The notes under the pieces are model-generated. The model searched no databases, was not told the origin of the DNA, and worked only from the letters and a program-made list of their open reading frames with translations. Positions 1 to 8,128 of a stretch of DNA of 13,519 nt are shown one piece after another. Position 1 is the first letter of the stretch, and every line of letters begins with the position of its first letter. Source of the stretch: Acetobacteraceae bacterium. GTDB lineage: Bacteria; Pseudomonadota; Alphaproteobacteria; Acetobacterales; Acetobacteraceae. The stretch is from assembly GCA_947475475.1 (NCBI GenBank), contig CANJOG010000017.1, forward strand, positions 1 to 13,519. The letters run 5' to 3'. A program made the position numbers and the translations under genes.

Positions 1-581
1 GAGACGAGTTCCAGCGTATTGCCCGGATTGCGCGCGACCTGGGCGGCGATGCTCTGATGCCGCGAGGTCTGGCGATCACGCAGCGTCAGCACGATGGCGC
101 CGATCATGGCGACCAGCAGCACCAGGCCCGATGCCTGGAACAGAAAGATGTACTCCGTATAGATCAGCCGCCCGAGTGCAGCGGTATTGGAAATCCCGCC
201 CGGCGTGCGCGATGCCAGCAACGAGGCGGACATTGCGGAGGACTGCCAGGAGCCGAGCGCGAAGATCAGCTCGGCGAACAGCACCAGGCCGACCACCGCG
301 CCGACCGGCGCGTATTTCTGAAATCCCTCGCGCAGCTGGATGAAGTTCACATCCAGCATCATGACGACGAACAGGAACAGCACCGCGACGGCGCCGACAT
401 AGACGATGACCAGGATCATCGCCAGGAACTCGGCACCGGCCAGCAGGAACAGGCCGGAGGCATTGAAGAAGGCCAGGATCAGGAACAACACGGAATGCAC
501 CGGGTTGCGCGACGTCACCACCATCACGGCGGAGGCCAGCAGCACGGCGGCGAAAACATAGAAGGCGAGAGCGGCGATCAT
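1..581 (-). CDS. nuoJ: NADH-quinone oxidoreductase subunit J (NuoJ), 3' end cut by the window
   Basis: NuoJ is a membrane subunit of the proton-pumping arm of complex I, next to NuoA and NuoK. I translated this frame by hand: 193 residues plus two bases are visible with no stop. It has about five hydrophobic segments (residues 1-22, 28-47, 53-75, 91-110 and 144-166). The third contains the glycine-bearing run VYVGAVAVLFLFVVMML (60-76), typical of the NuoJ helix with a pi-bulge. The family is about 200 residues, so only a short C-terminal tail is missing beyond base 1. The ATG at 581 follows the nuoI stop (594-596) by 12 nt, with GAGGG about 9 nt upstream. An ATG at 589 stops after three codons and is not the start. 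The gene is translated with the nuo operon. Identification rests on family resemblance and position after nuoI. Confidence 0.95.
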   Translation of the reverse strand, partial: MIAALAFYVFAAVLLASAVMVVTSRNPVHSVLFLILAFFNASGLFLLAGAEFLAMILVIVYVGAVAVLFLFVVMMLDVNFIQLREGFQKYAPVGAVVGLVLFAELIFALGSWQSSAMSASLLASRTPGGISNTAALGRLIYTEYIFLFQASGLVLLVAMIGAIVLTLRDRQTSRHQSIAAQVARNPGNTLELV

Positions 582-593
582 GCGTTCATGCCC

Positions 594-1082
594 TCAACGA
601 TACGGCGCATCGAGTTCGAGCCGGCGCGCGATTTCCGGCTCCCAACGGTCACCATTCGCGAGCAGCTTGTCCTTGTTGTAGAACAGCTCCTCACGCGTCT
701 CGGTGGCGAATTCGAAATTCGGACCCTCGACGATCGCGTCCACCGGGCAGGCTTCCTCGCACAGCCCGCAATAGATGCATTTCGTCATGTCGATGTCGTA
801 GCGTGTGGTACGGCGTGAGCCGTCATCGCGCGGCTCGGCCTCGATGGTGATGGCCTGGGCCGGGCACACCGCCTCGCAAAGCTTGCAGGCAATGCAACGC
901 TCTTCGCCATTCGGGTAACGGCGCAGCGCGTGCTCGCCCTTGAAGCGCGGGCTGATCGGCCCCTTCTCATAGGGGTAGTTGATCGTCACCTTCGGCTTGA
1001 AGAAGGCGCGCAGCGTCAGGCCGAGCCCGGAGACGAGCTCGCTGAGCAGCAGGCTGCGCGCGGTGCGGTCAAGGAATGCCAT
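594..1082 (-). CDS. nuoI: NADH-quinone oxidoreductase subunit I (NuoI), 2x[4Fe-4S] ferredoxin-like
   Basis: NuoI carries clusters N6a and N6b, which pass electrons from NuoG to cluster N2 in NuoB within the peripheral arm of complex I. The 162-residue product has two classic CxxCxxCxxxCP motifs: C63, C66, C69, C73 and C102, C105, C108, C112. The second of these is CIYCGLCEEACP. A hydrophobic/amphipathic N-terminus (about residues 10-30) is the part that sits against the membrane. The C-terminal LFYNKDKLLANGDRWE stretch is typical of alphaproteobacterial and mitochondrial (TYKY/NDUFS8) homologues. The length is normal for bacteria, since the mitochondrial protein has an extra presequence. The ATG at 1082 is preceded by AGGAG about 8 nt upstream. 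Unusually for this operon, 99 nt separate it from nuoH. No key residue is missing. Confidence 0.98.
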   Translation of the reverse strand: MAFLDRTARSLLLSELVSGLGLTLRAFFKPKVTINYPYEKGPISPRFKGEHALRRYPNGEERCIACKLCEAVCPAQAITIEAEPRDDGSRRTTRYDIDMTKCIYCGLCEEACPVDAIVEGPNFEFATETREELFYNKDKLLANGDRWEPEIARRLELDAPYR

Positions 1083-1181
1083 GATCAGGCTCCTGTCGGC
1101 GCGAAATGGGTGGTGGCGGAGGCCGCTTGGCCGGAGCCACGCGCGCAGGATTGGCGTGGCGGCTGCGCGCTAAACAAAGAA
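1083..1181 (-). other. 99-nt nuoH-nuoI spacer with strong inverted repeat
   Basis: This is the only sizeable gap inside the nuo operon. It holds a perfect 8-bp inverted repeat, GCGCGCAG at 1141-1148 and CTGCGCGC at 1163-1170, around a 14-nt loop. An alternative 6-bp pairing, GCCACG (1136-1141) with CGTGGC (1155-1160), overlaps it, so the two helices compete. There is no U-run after the stem in the direction of transcription, so it does not look like an intrinsic terminator. I see no credible ORF: the only alternative start is a GTG without a ribosome site and out of frame with nuoI. A role as an mRNA stability or processing element is inference. Confidence 0.6.
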
Positions 1182-2213
1182 TTACGACGCATTGGGGAGC
1201 CATCCGAAGAGCATGAGCGCGCCCGAGGTGATCACCAGCCACAGCATCGACAGCGGCAGGAAGACCTTCCAGCCAAGGCGCATCAGCTGGTCATAACGAT
1301 AACGCGGGAAGGTGGCGCGGACCCAGAGGAAGCAGAACAGCACCGCGAAGACCTTGGCGAGGAACCAGAACACACCGGGGATCCAGGTGAAGGGCTCGAT
1401 GCCGAAAGGCGGCAGCCAGCCACCCAGGAACAGGATGGTCGTCAGGCTGCTCATCAAGATCATGTTGGCGTATTCGCCGAGGAAGAACAGGCCGAAGGAG
1501 AGCGAGCTGTATTCCACGAAGAAGCCGGCAACGATCTCACTCTCGCCTTCCGCCAGATCGAACGGCGCGCGGTTGGTCTCAGCGAGCGCGGAGATGAAGA
1601 AGATGATGAACATCGGGAAGAGCGGGATGCAGAACCAGATATTCTTCTGCGCCAGCACGATGTCATTGAGATTGAGACTGCCCACGCAGACCAGCACGGC
1701 CACCATGACGAAGCCCATGGAGACTTCGTAACTGACCATCTGGGCCGCCGAGCGCAACGCGCCGAGAAAGGCGTATTTCGAATTCGACGCCCAGCCTGCA
1801 ATGATGACGCCATAGACGCCGAGCGAGCTGATCGCGAAGAGATAGAGCACACCGACATTGATATCGGCGATCGCCCAGCCGTCATCGACCGGGATCACCG
1901 CCCAGGCGATCATGGCCAGGCCAAAGGTCAGCATCGGCGCGAGCATGAACAGGAAACGATTTGCCCCGGACGGGATGATCGTCTCCTTCATCAGCATCTT
2001 AATGGCGTCAGCGAAGGGCTGGAACAGGCCAAAGGGACCCACCACGTTCGGGCCCCTGCGCATCTGCATTGCGGCCATAACCTTGCGCTCGGCATAGGTC
2101 AGATAGGCCACCAGGATCAGCAGCGGGCCGAGAATGGCGAGCGCCTTGACCACAGTCGCGATCAAGATGCCGAGGCCGGTGTGCCAGAATTCGAGATGGA
2201 GGAAGGCGTTCAT
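1182..2213 (-). CDS. nuoH: NADH-quinone oxidoreductase subunit H (NuoH)
   Basis: NuoH (mitochondrial ND1 family) is the membrane subunit that docks the peripheral arm and forms much of the ubiquinone chamber and its coupling path. The 343-residue protein is very hydrophobic, with about eight helices. Diagnostic family motifs are intact: AERKVMAAMQMRRGPN (41-56) after the first helix, ETNRAPFDLAEGESEIVAGF (212-231) with the conserved acidic residues of the quinone cavity loop, EYSS (234-237), and RATFPRYRYDQLMRLGWK (299-316). The length matches the bacterial family. The ATG at 2213 lies 17 nt after the nuoG stop, with purine-rich GGGG sequence upstream. The translated N-terminus agrees with the family, so this start is preferred. 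Nothing is truncated or missing. Confidence 0.98.
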   Translation of the reverse strand: MNAFLHLEFWHTGLGILIATVVKALAILGPLLILVAYLTYAERKVMAAMQMRRGPNVVGPFGLFQPFADAIKMLMKETIIPSGANRFLFMLAPMLTFGLAMIAWAVIPVDDGWAIADINVGVLYLFAISSLGVYGVIIAGWASNSKYAFLGALRSAAQMVSYEVSMGFVMVAVLVCVGSLNLNDIVLAQKNIWFCIPLFPMFIIFFISALAETNRAPFDLAEGESEIVAGFFVEYSSLSFGLFFLGEYANMILMSSLTTILFLGGWLPPFGIEPFTWIPGVFWFLAKVFAVLFCFLWVRATFPRYRYDQLMRLGWKVFLPLSMLWLVITSGALMLFGWLPNAS

Positions 2214-2230
2214 CGTCGTGTCCCCGCCCC

Positions 2231-4291
2231 TTACTCGGCTGCCTGCGCGACCGGCCGGACGTAAGTGTCCGTGCAGGCTTGCATGGTCGCACTCGCCCGG
2301 CTGATCGGGTCGGTCTGGTAGTAATTCGCCACGGTCGCGGCAAACTTCACGGCGCTGACCGCATCCGGATTGCCGGACGGACCAGTCAGATCGGAGCAGC
2401 CAAAGCGCGGCGCGGCATCGATGCGGCCAAAAGCCGGGTGGGCGGCTTCCAGATGCGCGCGGAGCTGGTCCAGATCGTTATAGGGGAGCGTGCGGCCGAT
2501 CTGTTCGGAGAAGGCACGCAGAATGCGCCAGTCCACCCGTGCCTCACCCGGCGGGAAAATCGCGGCAAAGCCACGCTGCGCCCTGCCCTCGGTATTCACA
2601 TAAGTCGCGTTCTTCTCGGTATAGGCAGCACCCGGCAGGATCACATCGGCGCGGGCAGCGCCACGGTCGCCATGATGGCCCTGATAGACCACGAAGGTTG
2701 AGGCCCCGATCTTCGCCGTGTCGAGCTCATCGGCGCCGAGCAGCCAGAGCAGATCGACCTCGCCACCCAGCATCTGCCCCAGGCCCTTGCCATTCGCCCC
2801 AGGCACAAACCCGAGATCGAGCGCGCCAACACGCGATGCGGCCTGTTGCAGCACGTTGAAGCCGTGCCACTCTTGCGACAGCGCGCCGACCGAGGCGGCG
2901 AGCGCCCAGGCCGCGGCCAGCACCGCGGCGCCGTCGTCACGCGCAAGCGCCGAGGAACCAAGAATGATCATCGGCTTCTTGGCGTTCTTCAGCACGTCGG
3001 CAAAGGCATTCGACCCGGTGCGCAGCGACGTCAACGTCTCAGGCCCAATGCCGATCCAGGTGCAGGGATAGGTCAGGTCAGCAGTCGCCCCGATCGCGGC
3101 AACCGGGAAGCCGCCGAGATTCGCGCGCTTCTTGATGCGCGCATTCAGCACCGGCGATTCGCGGCGCGGATTGGAACCGATGATCAGCAGCGCATCGGCT
3201 TCCTCGATGCCCACGACACCGGAATTGAAGCAGTAGAAGTCACGGCGCGAGCGGTCCACCTGCGCGCCATCCTGGCGGCAATCGAGATTTTCCGAGCCCA
3301 GCGCGCCCATCAGATCCTTCAGCGCGAGAATAGCTTCAGCATCTACAAGATCGCCGACCACGGCGCCAATTTTCTCGCCCGGCAGACCATGCAGCTTCTC
3401 GGCAATGGCGCCGAAGGCATCGGCCCAACTCGCCTTTTCGAGTTTGCCATTGCGGCGCACCCAGGGCGTATCCAGGCGGCGGCGCTTGAGACCATCAATG
3501 GCAAAGCGCGACTTGTCGCCCAGCCATTCCTCATTCACGTCGTCATTGACACGCGGCAGCACGCGCAGCACTTCCGGGCCGCGCGCATCGATGCGGATAT
3601 TCGCACCCAGCGCGTCAAACACGTCGATGCTGTCGGTCTTTTTCAACTCCCAGGGCCGCGCCACGAACGCGTAGGGCTTCGAGGTCAGCGCGCCGACCGG
3701 GCAGATATCGATCAAATTGCCGGAAAGCTCGGACGTCAGCGCCTTCTCGACATAGGTGCCGACTTCCATCGTTTCACCGCGCGCCGTCGCCCCCATCTCC
3801 GAGGTGCCGGCAATCTCGGCAGAGAAGCGGATGCAACGCGTGCAATGGATGCAGCGCGTCATGACAGTCTTGACCAGCGGGCCGAGATACTTGTCCTTCA
3901 CCGCGCGCTTATTCTCTTCGTAGCGCGAGACATCGGAGCCATAGCCGACCGCCTGGTCCTGCAAATCGCATTCACCGCCCTGATCGCAGATCGGGCAGTC
4001 GAGCGGATGGTTGATGAGCAGGAATTCCATCACGCCACGGCGGGCATCGCGCACCATCTTGGTGTCGGTATGCACGACCATGCCTTCGTTGACCGGATAG
4101 GCGCAGGAAGCGAACGGCTTCGGCGGCGCCTTCTCGATTTCGACGAGGCACATGCGGCAATTGCCGGCGACCGACAGGCGCTCATGGTAGCAGAAACGCG
4201 GCACTTCCTTGCCGGCGGCCTCGCAGGCCTGCAACACATTGCTCCCCGGCGGGACGTCAACCTCGATGCCGTCAACGACAACTTTCACCAT
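2231..4291 (-). CDS. nuoG: NADH-quinone oxidoreductase subunit G (NuoG), Fe-S subunit without N7
   Basis: NuoG (mitochondrial 75-kDa subunit) relays electrons from NuoF to NuoI. In 686 residues it has an N-terminal [2Fe-2S] ferredoxin domain with C34, C45, C48 and C63 (N1b). The His-Cys region follows with H95, C99, C102 and C108 (N5), then a [4Fe-4S] site with C147, C150, C153 and C197 (N4). From about residue 215 a molybdopterin-oxidoreductase-like fold follows, which has lost cofactor binding in this family. The extra CxxCxxxC...C site (N7) of Escherichia and Thermus NuoG is absent: there are no cysteines between C197 and the NLDC segment near residue 338. That matches alphaproteobacterial and mitochondrial subunits. 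The ATG at 4291 starts 5 nt after the nuoF stop, with GGGG just upstream, which suggests coupled translation. Confidence 0.98.
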   Translation of the reverse strand: MVKVVVDGIEVDVPPGSNVLQACEAAGKEVPRFCYHERLSVAGNCRMCLVEIEKAPPKPFASCAYPVNEGMVVHTDTKMVRDARRGVMEFLLINHPLDCPICDQGGECDLQDQAVGYGSDVSRYEENKRAVKDKYLGPLVKTVMTRCIHCTRCIRFSAEIAGTSEMGATARGETMEVGTYVEKALTSELSGNLIDICPVGALTSKPYAFVARPWELKKTDSIDVFDALGANIRIDARGPEVLRVLPRVNDDVNEEWLGDKSRFAIDGLKRRRLDTPWVRRNGKLEKASWADAFGAIAEKLHGLPGEKIGAVVGDLVDAEAILALKDLMGALGSENLDCRQDGAQVDRSRRDFYCFNSGVVGIEEADALLIIGSNPRRESPVLNARIKKRANLGGFPVAAIGATADLTYPCTWIGIGPETLTSLRTGSNAFADVLKNAKKPMIILGSSALARDDGAAVLAAAWALAASVGALSQEWHGFNVLQQAASRVGALDLGFVPGANGKGLGQMLGGEVDLLWLLGADELDTAKIGASTFVVYQGHHGDRGAARADVILPGAAYTEKNATYVNTEGRAQRGFAAIFPPGEARVDWRILRAFSEQIGRTLPYNDLDQLRAHLEAAHPAFGRIDAAPRFGCSDLTGPSGNPDAVSAVKFAATVANYYQTDPISRASATMQACTDTYVRPVAQAAE

Positions 4292-4296
4292 CGCCC

Positions 4297-5589
4297 CTAC
4301 TCCGCCGCCATCGCGACGCCGCGCGATTTATGTGCCGCGATGCGCTCTTCCATCAGCGGACGGAAATGCCGGATCAGGCCCTGGATCGGCCAGGCCGCCG
4401 CATCGCCGAGCGCGCAGATCGTGTGGCCTTCAACCTGCTTCGTCACCCGCTCCAGCAGGTCGATCTCGGCAAGTTCCGCGCGGCCGGCGACCATGCGGTT
4501 CATCATCCGCATCATCCATCCCGTGCCTTCGCGGCAGGGCGTGCACTGGCCGCAGCTCTCATGCTTGTAGAACTGGCTGAGGCGGGCAATTGCCTTGATC
4601 AGATCGGTGGATTTGTCCATCACGATCACCGCCGCCGTACCCAGGCCCGAGCGTTGCGCGCGCAGGCTGTCGAAATCCATCAGCACATCGTCGCAAATCA
4701 CCTTGGGCAGCATCGGCACCGAGGAGCCGCCGGGAATGACCGCCAGCAGATTATCCCAGCCGCCACGCACGCCGCCGGCATGCTTTTCGATCAGTTCGCG
4801 CAGCGGAATGCCAAGTTCCTCTTCCACATTGCAGGGCTTGTTCACATGCCCGGAGATGCAGAACAGCTTGGTGCCGGCATTATTCGGGCGGCCCAGGCCG
4901 GAGAACCACGAGGCGCCGCGACGCAGAATAGTCGGCGCCACCGCGATGCTCTCGACGTTATTCACCGTGGTCGGGCAGCCATACAGACCCACCGCCGCCG
5001 GGAAAGGCGGCTTCAGGCGCGGCATGCCCTTCTTGCCTTCGAGGCTTTCGATCAATGCGGTTTCTTCGCCGCAAATATAGGCGCCGGCGCCGCGATGCAC
5101 ATAGAGATCGAAATCCCAGCCGCTGCCGGAAGCGTTCTTCCCGATCAGCCCGGCCGCGTAAGCCTCATCCACGGCGGCCTGGAGGCGCTTGGCCTCATTG
5201 GCGAATTCACCACGGATGTAGATGTAGCAAGCATGCGCACCCATCGCGAAGGAGGCGATCAGGCAGCCTTCGATCAGCTTGTGCGGATCGTGGCGGATGA
5301 TGTCGCGATCCTTGCAGGTACCAGGCTCGGATTCATCGGCATTGACCACGAGGTAATGCGGCCGCTCGCCGATATCTTTCGGCATGAACGACCATTTCAG
5401 CCCGGTCGGGAAGCCGGCGCCGCCACGGCCACGCAGGCCGGAGGCTTTCATCTCATCGATGATGGCATCGCGCCCGCGGGCGAGAATGGCCGCCGTGCCG
5501 TCCCAGTCACCGCGCGCGCGCGCGCCGGCCAGGCCGGCATCATGCATGCCGTAGAGATTGGTGAAGATGCGATCCTTGTCAGTCAGCAT
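4297..5589 (-). CDS. nuoF: NADH-quinone oxidoreductase subunit F (NuoF), NADH/FMN-binding
   Basis: NuoF (51-kDa subunit) oxidises NADH through FMN and cluster N3 at the tip of complex I. The product is 430 residues. The glycine-rich GLRGRGGAGFPTGLKW (51-66) and GAGAYICGEETALIESLEG (167-185) form the NADH/FMN site. ESCGQCTPCREG provides C346, C349 and C352, and C392 in the ICALGDAAAWP segment completes the [4Fe-4S] N3 site. I chose the ATG at 5589 (MLTDKDRIF) over an in-frame start 57 nt upstream. The longer version would add 19 residues of low-quality sequence inside nuoE, whereas the chosen start has GAGG spanning the nuoE stop region and matches family N-termini. The gap to the nuoE stop is 4 nt. 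The length and all ligands are normal. Confidence 0.98.
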   Translation of the reverse strand: MLTDKDRIFTNLYGMHDAGLAGARARGDWDGTAAILARGRDAIIDEMKASGLRGRGGAGFPTGLKWSFMPKDIGERPHYLVVNADESEPGTCKDRDIIRHDPHKLIEGCLIASFAMGAHACYIYIRGEFANEAKRLQAAVDEAYAAGLIGKNASGSGWDFDLYVHRGAGAYICGEETALIESLEGKKGMPRLKPPFPAAVGLYGCPTTVNNVESIAVAPTILRRGASWFSGLGRPNNAGTKLFCISGHVNKPCNVEEELGIPLRELIEKHAGGVRGGWDNLLAVIPGGSSVPMLPKVICDDVLMDFDSLRAQRSGLGTAAVIVMDKSTDLIKAIARLSQFYKHESCGQCTPCREGTGWMMRMMNRMVAGRAELAEIDLLERVTKQVEGHTICALGDAAAWPIQGLIRHFRPLMEERIAAHKSRGVAMAAE

Positions 5590-5593
5590 CGCC

Positions 5594-6244
5594 TCAGTCC
5601 CCGCCCTGCGTGTTGGAACCGATATTTGTGAGCGTGGCCGGCCCACCGACCGGCGCCGACGTCTGCCGCCCGATCACCGAACCCGGCTTGGGCCGCTCGC
5701 CACGGCGCAACGCCGCCAGCAGCGTCTTCGTGCTCTCGGCGTCCATATCCTCGTAGAAATCATCATCAACTTGCAGGATCGGCGCATTCACACAGGCGCC
5801 GAGACATTCCACCTCGGTCATGGTGAAGACACCGTCCGCGCTGGTCTCGCCAAAACCCGTAATGCCGGTCTCGGACTTGCACGCCGCCACCACGTCATCG
5901 GACCCACGCAGCCAGCACGGCGTCGTTGTGCAGACCTGCAAATGAAAAGTGCCGACCGGCTTGGTATTGAACATCAGATAGAACGTCGCCACCTCATAGA
6001 CACGGATCGGCGGCATATCGAGCACGCGGCCAATTTCGTCCATTGCGACGCGCGGCACCCAGGCGCTGCCCGTCTGCCGCTTCATCTGCTTCTGCACGAC
6101 ATAGAGCAGCGGAATCACACCGCTTGCCTGCTTGCCGGCAGGATATTTCGCAACAATGACGGCAATCTCGGCGTTGCTCTCATCATCGAAGCTGAACGAG
6201 GTGGGTTGCGCCTCGCCCGCGTCATGTGCGCTGGAATCGGCCAT
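5594..6244 (-). CDS. nuoE: NADH-quinone oxidoreductase subunit E (NuoE), [2Fe-2S] thioredoxin-like
   Basis: NuoE (24-kDa subunit) carries cluster N1a, beside the FMN of NuoF. In the 216-residue product, a helical N-terminal part with the VYEVATFYLMF motif (82-92) precedes a thioredoxin-like domain whose ligands are C105 and C110 (CTTTPC) and C147 and C151 (CLGAC). The C-terminal extension from about residue 180 ends with GRQTSAPVGGPATLTN (192-207). It resembles the tail seen in alphaproteobacterial and mitochondrial NDUFV2 proteins and is longer than in E. coli. I chose the ATG at 6244 (MADSSAHD). The in-frame extension up to 6304 lies within nuoD and translates to Ser/Arg-rich sequence, as expected of an out-of-frame overlap. 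The gap after the nuoD stop is 4 nt, with a modest AAGAGA ribosome site. Confidence 0.97.
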   Translation of the reverse strand: MADSSAHDAGEAQPTSFSFDDESNAEIAVIVAKYPAGKQASGVIPLLYVVQKQMKRQTGSAWVPRVAMDEIGRVLDMPPIRVYEVATFYLMFNTKPVGTFHLQVCTTTPCWLRGSDDVVAACKSETGITGFGETSADGVFTMTEVECLGACVNAPILQVDDDFYEDMDAESTKTLLAALRRGERPKPGSVIGRQTSAPVGGPATLTNIGSNTQGGD

Positions 6245-6248
6245 TCTC

Positions 6249-7469
6249 TTACCTGTCGATCTCGCCGAACACGATGTCGAGCGATCCGATGATCGCGACC
6301 GCATCGGCCAGCATGTGCCGCTTGGACATCACTTCCAGCGCCTGCAGAAATGCAAAGCCGGTCGCGCGGATCTTGCAGCGATAGGGACGGTTAGTGCCAT
6401 CGGCGACCAGATAGACGCCGAACTCACCCTTCGGCGCCTCGACCGCCGTATAGGTCGCACCGGCGGGAACGTGGAAGCCTTCAGTATAGAGCTTGAAGTG
6501 ATGGATCAGCGCCTCCATCGACCGCTTCATCTCGGTGCGGCTCGGCGGCGTGATCTTGTGATCGGCGACCTTCACCGGGCCCGGCGGCAACTTGGCAATC
6601 GACTGCGTGATGATGCGCAGGCTCTGCCGCATCTCAGCGATACGGACGAGGTAGCGATCATAGCAATCACCGTTGCGGCCAACGGGAATGTCGAAATCAA
6701 CTTCGGCGTATTTCTCGTAGGGCTGGCTGCGGCGCAAATCCCAGGGAATGCCCGAGGCGCGAATGCAGGGGCCGGAAAAGCCCCAGGCAAGTGCCGCTTC
6801 CGGCGACATCACGCCGATATCGACGGTGCGCTGCTTCCAGATGCGGTTATTGGTCAGCAATCCTTCGAGATCGTCGAGGAATTTCGGGAAGCCATCCGCC
6901 CATTCGCCAATCCGGTCAGTCAGGCCGGCGGGCAGATCCTTCGCCACGCCGCCCGGACGGAAGTAATTGGCATGCAGGCGCGCGCCCGACACCGCCTCAT
7001 GGAATTCCATCAGCTTCTCGCGCTCCTCAAAGCCCCAGAGGCTCGGCGTGAGCGCGCCAACGTCCAGCGCATAGGTGGTGACGTTGAGAAGATGGTTGAG
7101 AATACGTGTGATTTCGGAAAACAGCACGCGGATCCATTGCGCGCGGTCCGGCACGGTGATGCCGAGCAGTTTTTCCGTCGCCAGGGCGAACGCATGCTCC
7201 TGGCACATCGGCGAGACGTAATCGAGACGATCGAAATACGGCAGCGCCTGAATGTAGCTCTTGTACTCGATGAGCTTTTCGGTGCCGCGATGCAGCAGGC
7301 CGATATGCGGATCGGCGCGCTCGACAATTTCGCCGTCCATCTCAAGGATCAGGCGCAGCACACCGTGCGCGGCCGGATGCTGCGGTCCGAAATTGATCGA
7401 ATGGCTGTCGATCTCGATCGTGCGGTTCTGGGTCACGCCCTGAGCCGATTCAGCTGCGATGTCGTTCAT
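6249..7469 (-). CDS. nuoD: NADH-quinone oxidoreductase subunit D (NuoD), quinone-site subunit
   Basis: NuoD (49-kDa subunit, related to the large subunit of [NiFe] hydrogenases) forms the ubiquinone-reducing pocket with NuoB and NuoH. The product is 406 residues. NFGPQHPAAHGVLRL (26-40) contains H35, and the YFDRLDYVSP segment contains Y84. By alignment with the family these are the histidine and tyrosine that contact the quinone headgroup. The C-terminal end, with a GSLDIVFGEIDR sequence, is the normal family end. I start at the ATG at 7469 (MNDIAAES), because GAGGGG lies about 6 nt upstream across the nuoC stop. A longer in-frame start at 7514 would overlap nuoC by 35 nt and add Arg-rich residues unlike the family. 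The gene is not fused to nuoC, unlike in E. coli, as is usual in Alphaproteobacteria. Confidence 0.98.
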   Translation of the reverse strand: MNDIAAESAQGVTQNRTIEIDSHSINFGPQHPAAHGVLRLILEMDGEIVERADPHIGLLHRGTEKLIEYKSYIQALPYFDRLDYVSPMCQEHAFALATEKLLGITVPDRAQWIRVLFSEITRILNHLLNVTTYALDVGALTPSLWGFEEREKLMEFHEAVSGARLHANYFRPGGVAKDLPAGLTDRIGEWADGFPKFLDDLEGLLTNNRIWKQRTVDIGVMSPEAALAWGFSGPCIRASGIPWDLRRSQPYEKYAEVDFDIPVGRNGDCYDRYLVRIAEMRQSLRIITQSIAKLPPGPVKVADHKITPPSRTEMKRSMEALIHHFKLYTEGFHVPAGATYTAVEAPKGEFGVYLVADGTNRPYRCKIRATGFAFLQALEVMSKRHMLADAVAIIGSLDIVFGEIDR

Positions 7470-7479
7470 GTCGCGCCCC

Positions 7480-8121
7480 TCAGCCCTTCCGGCCTTCACG
7501 CGCCTTCTCGTCACCGGGCAGCGTGGTCATGGCTTCCCAGGGCGAGAGGAAATCGAAATTGCGGAAATCCTGACGCAGCGACACCGGCTCATAGACCACC
7601 GCCTTGCGCTCGTCGTCATAGCGGACTTCGTAATAGCCGGTCAGCGGGAAGTCCTTGCGCAGCGGATGCCCCTCGAAACCGTAATCCGTCAAGATGCGGC
7701 GCAGATCCGGCTGGCCAGAGAAGGAAATGCCGAACAGATCCCAGCACTCGCGCTCCCACCAGGTCACCACCGGCCAGATGCCGACGACGGAGGGAACCGG
7801 GATCGCCTCATCGGTGCGGACCACCACGCGGATGCGCTGGTTCAGCGAGACGGAGAGCAGATTATAGACCACTTCAAAACGCGGATTGCGTTCCGGCCAG
7901 TCCACGCCAGCAAGATCCATGAGCTGCTCAAACGCGAAGCGCGTATCGTCGCGCAGCGCCTGCATCACCGGCAGCAGATGATCGAGGGCAACCTCAACCA
8001 CCACTTGGCCATGTTCGAGCACTGCGCGCGACACGCCGGCAAGGCTGCCTGCCTCACGCGCCAGTGCTTCGGCCTTGGTCTCGACAGGAGCTTCCACCCC
8101 GGCTGTCGTCACGTCTGCCAT
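7480..8121 (-). CDS. nuoC: NADH-quinone oxidoreductase subunit C (NuoC)
   Basis: NuoC (30-kDa subunit) is a cofactor-free structural subunit of the peripheral arm that contacts NuoD. The 213-residue product has the Complex1_30kDa domain at about residues 40-170. The signature is the WWERECWDLFGISFSG stretch (121-136), followed by DLRRILTDYGFEGHPLRKDFPL (139-160) and the G-YY-EVRYD element. The first 30 residues are Ala/Glu-rich and poorly conserved, so the exact start is the weakest point. I chose ATG at 8121 (MADVTTAG), 7 nt after the nuoB stop. A GTG five codons upstream, overlapping the end of nuoB, is a possible alternative, and the still longer ATG start at 8298 lies within nuoB and is rejected. 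The gap to nuoD is 10 nt. Confidence 0.97.
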   Translation of the reverse strand: MADVTTAGVEAPVETKAEALAREAGSLAGVSRAVLEHGQVVVEVALDHLLPVMQALRDDTRFAFEQLMDLAGVDWPERNPRFEVVYNLLSVSLNQRIRVVVRTDEAIPVPSVVGIWPVVTWWERECWDLFGISFSGQPDLRRILTDYGFEGHPLRKDFPLTGYYEVRYDDERKAVVYEPVSLRQDFRNFDFLSPWEAMTTLPGDEKAREGRKG

Positions 8122-8128
8122 TTCGGTC

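Noticed and set aside
1136..1170. H-type pseudoknot in the nuoH-nuoI spacer
   Set aside because: The two stems are arranged as in a pseudoknot but share base 1141 and leave no linker across the 8-bp stem, so simultaneous formation is sterically unlikely. Competing hairpins fit better.
57..2264. Plus-strand open frames of 253 and 444 codons opposite nuoJ, nuoI and nuoH
   Set aside because: They are highly charged, Gln/His/Asp/Glu-rich translations, as expected from reversing membrane-protein codons. The sense genes have clear motifs.
2846..5631. Long plus-strand open frames opposite nuoG and nuoF (574 and 433 codons)
   Set aside because: They share the codon register of the sense genes and encode His/Arg/Ala-rich sequence without family motifs.
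6132..7922. Plus-strand open frame of 596 codons across nuoE-nuoC
   Set aside because: It is in register with nuoD and open for the same compositional reason. It crosses three well-supported genes.
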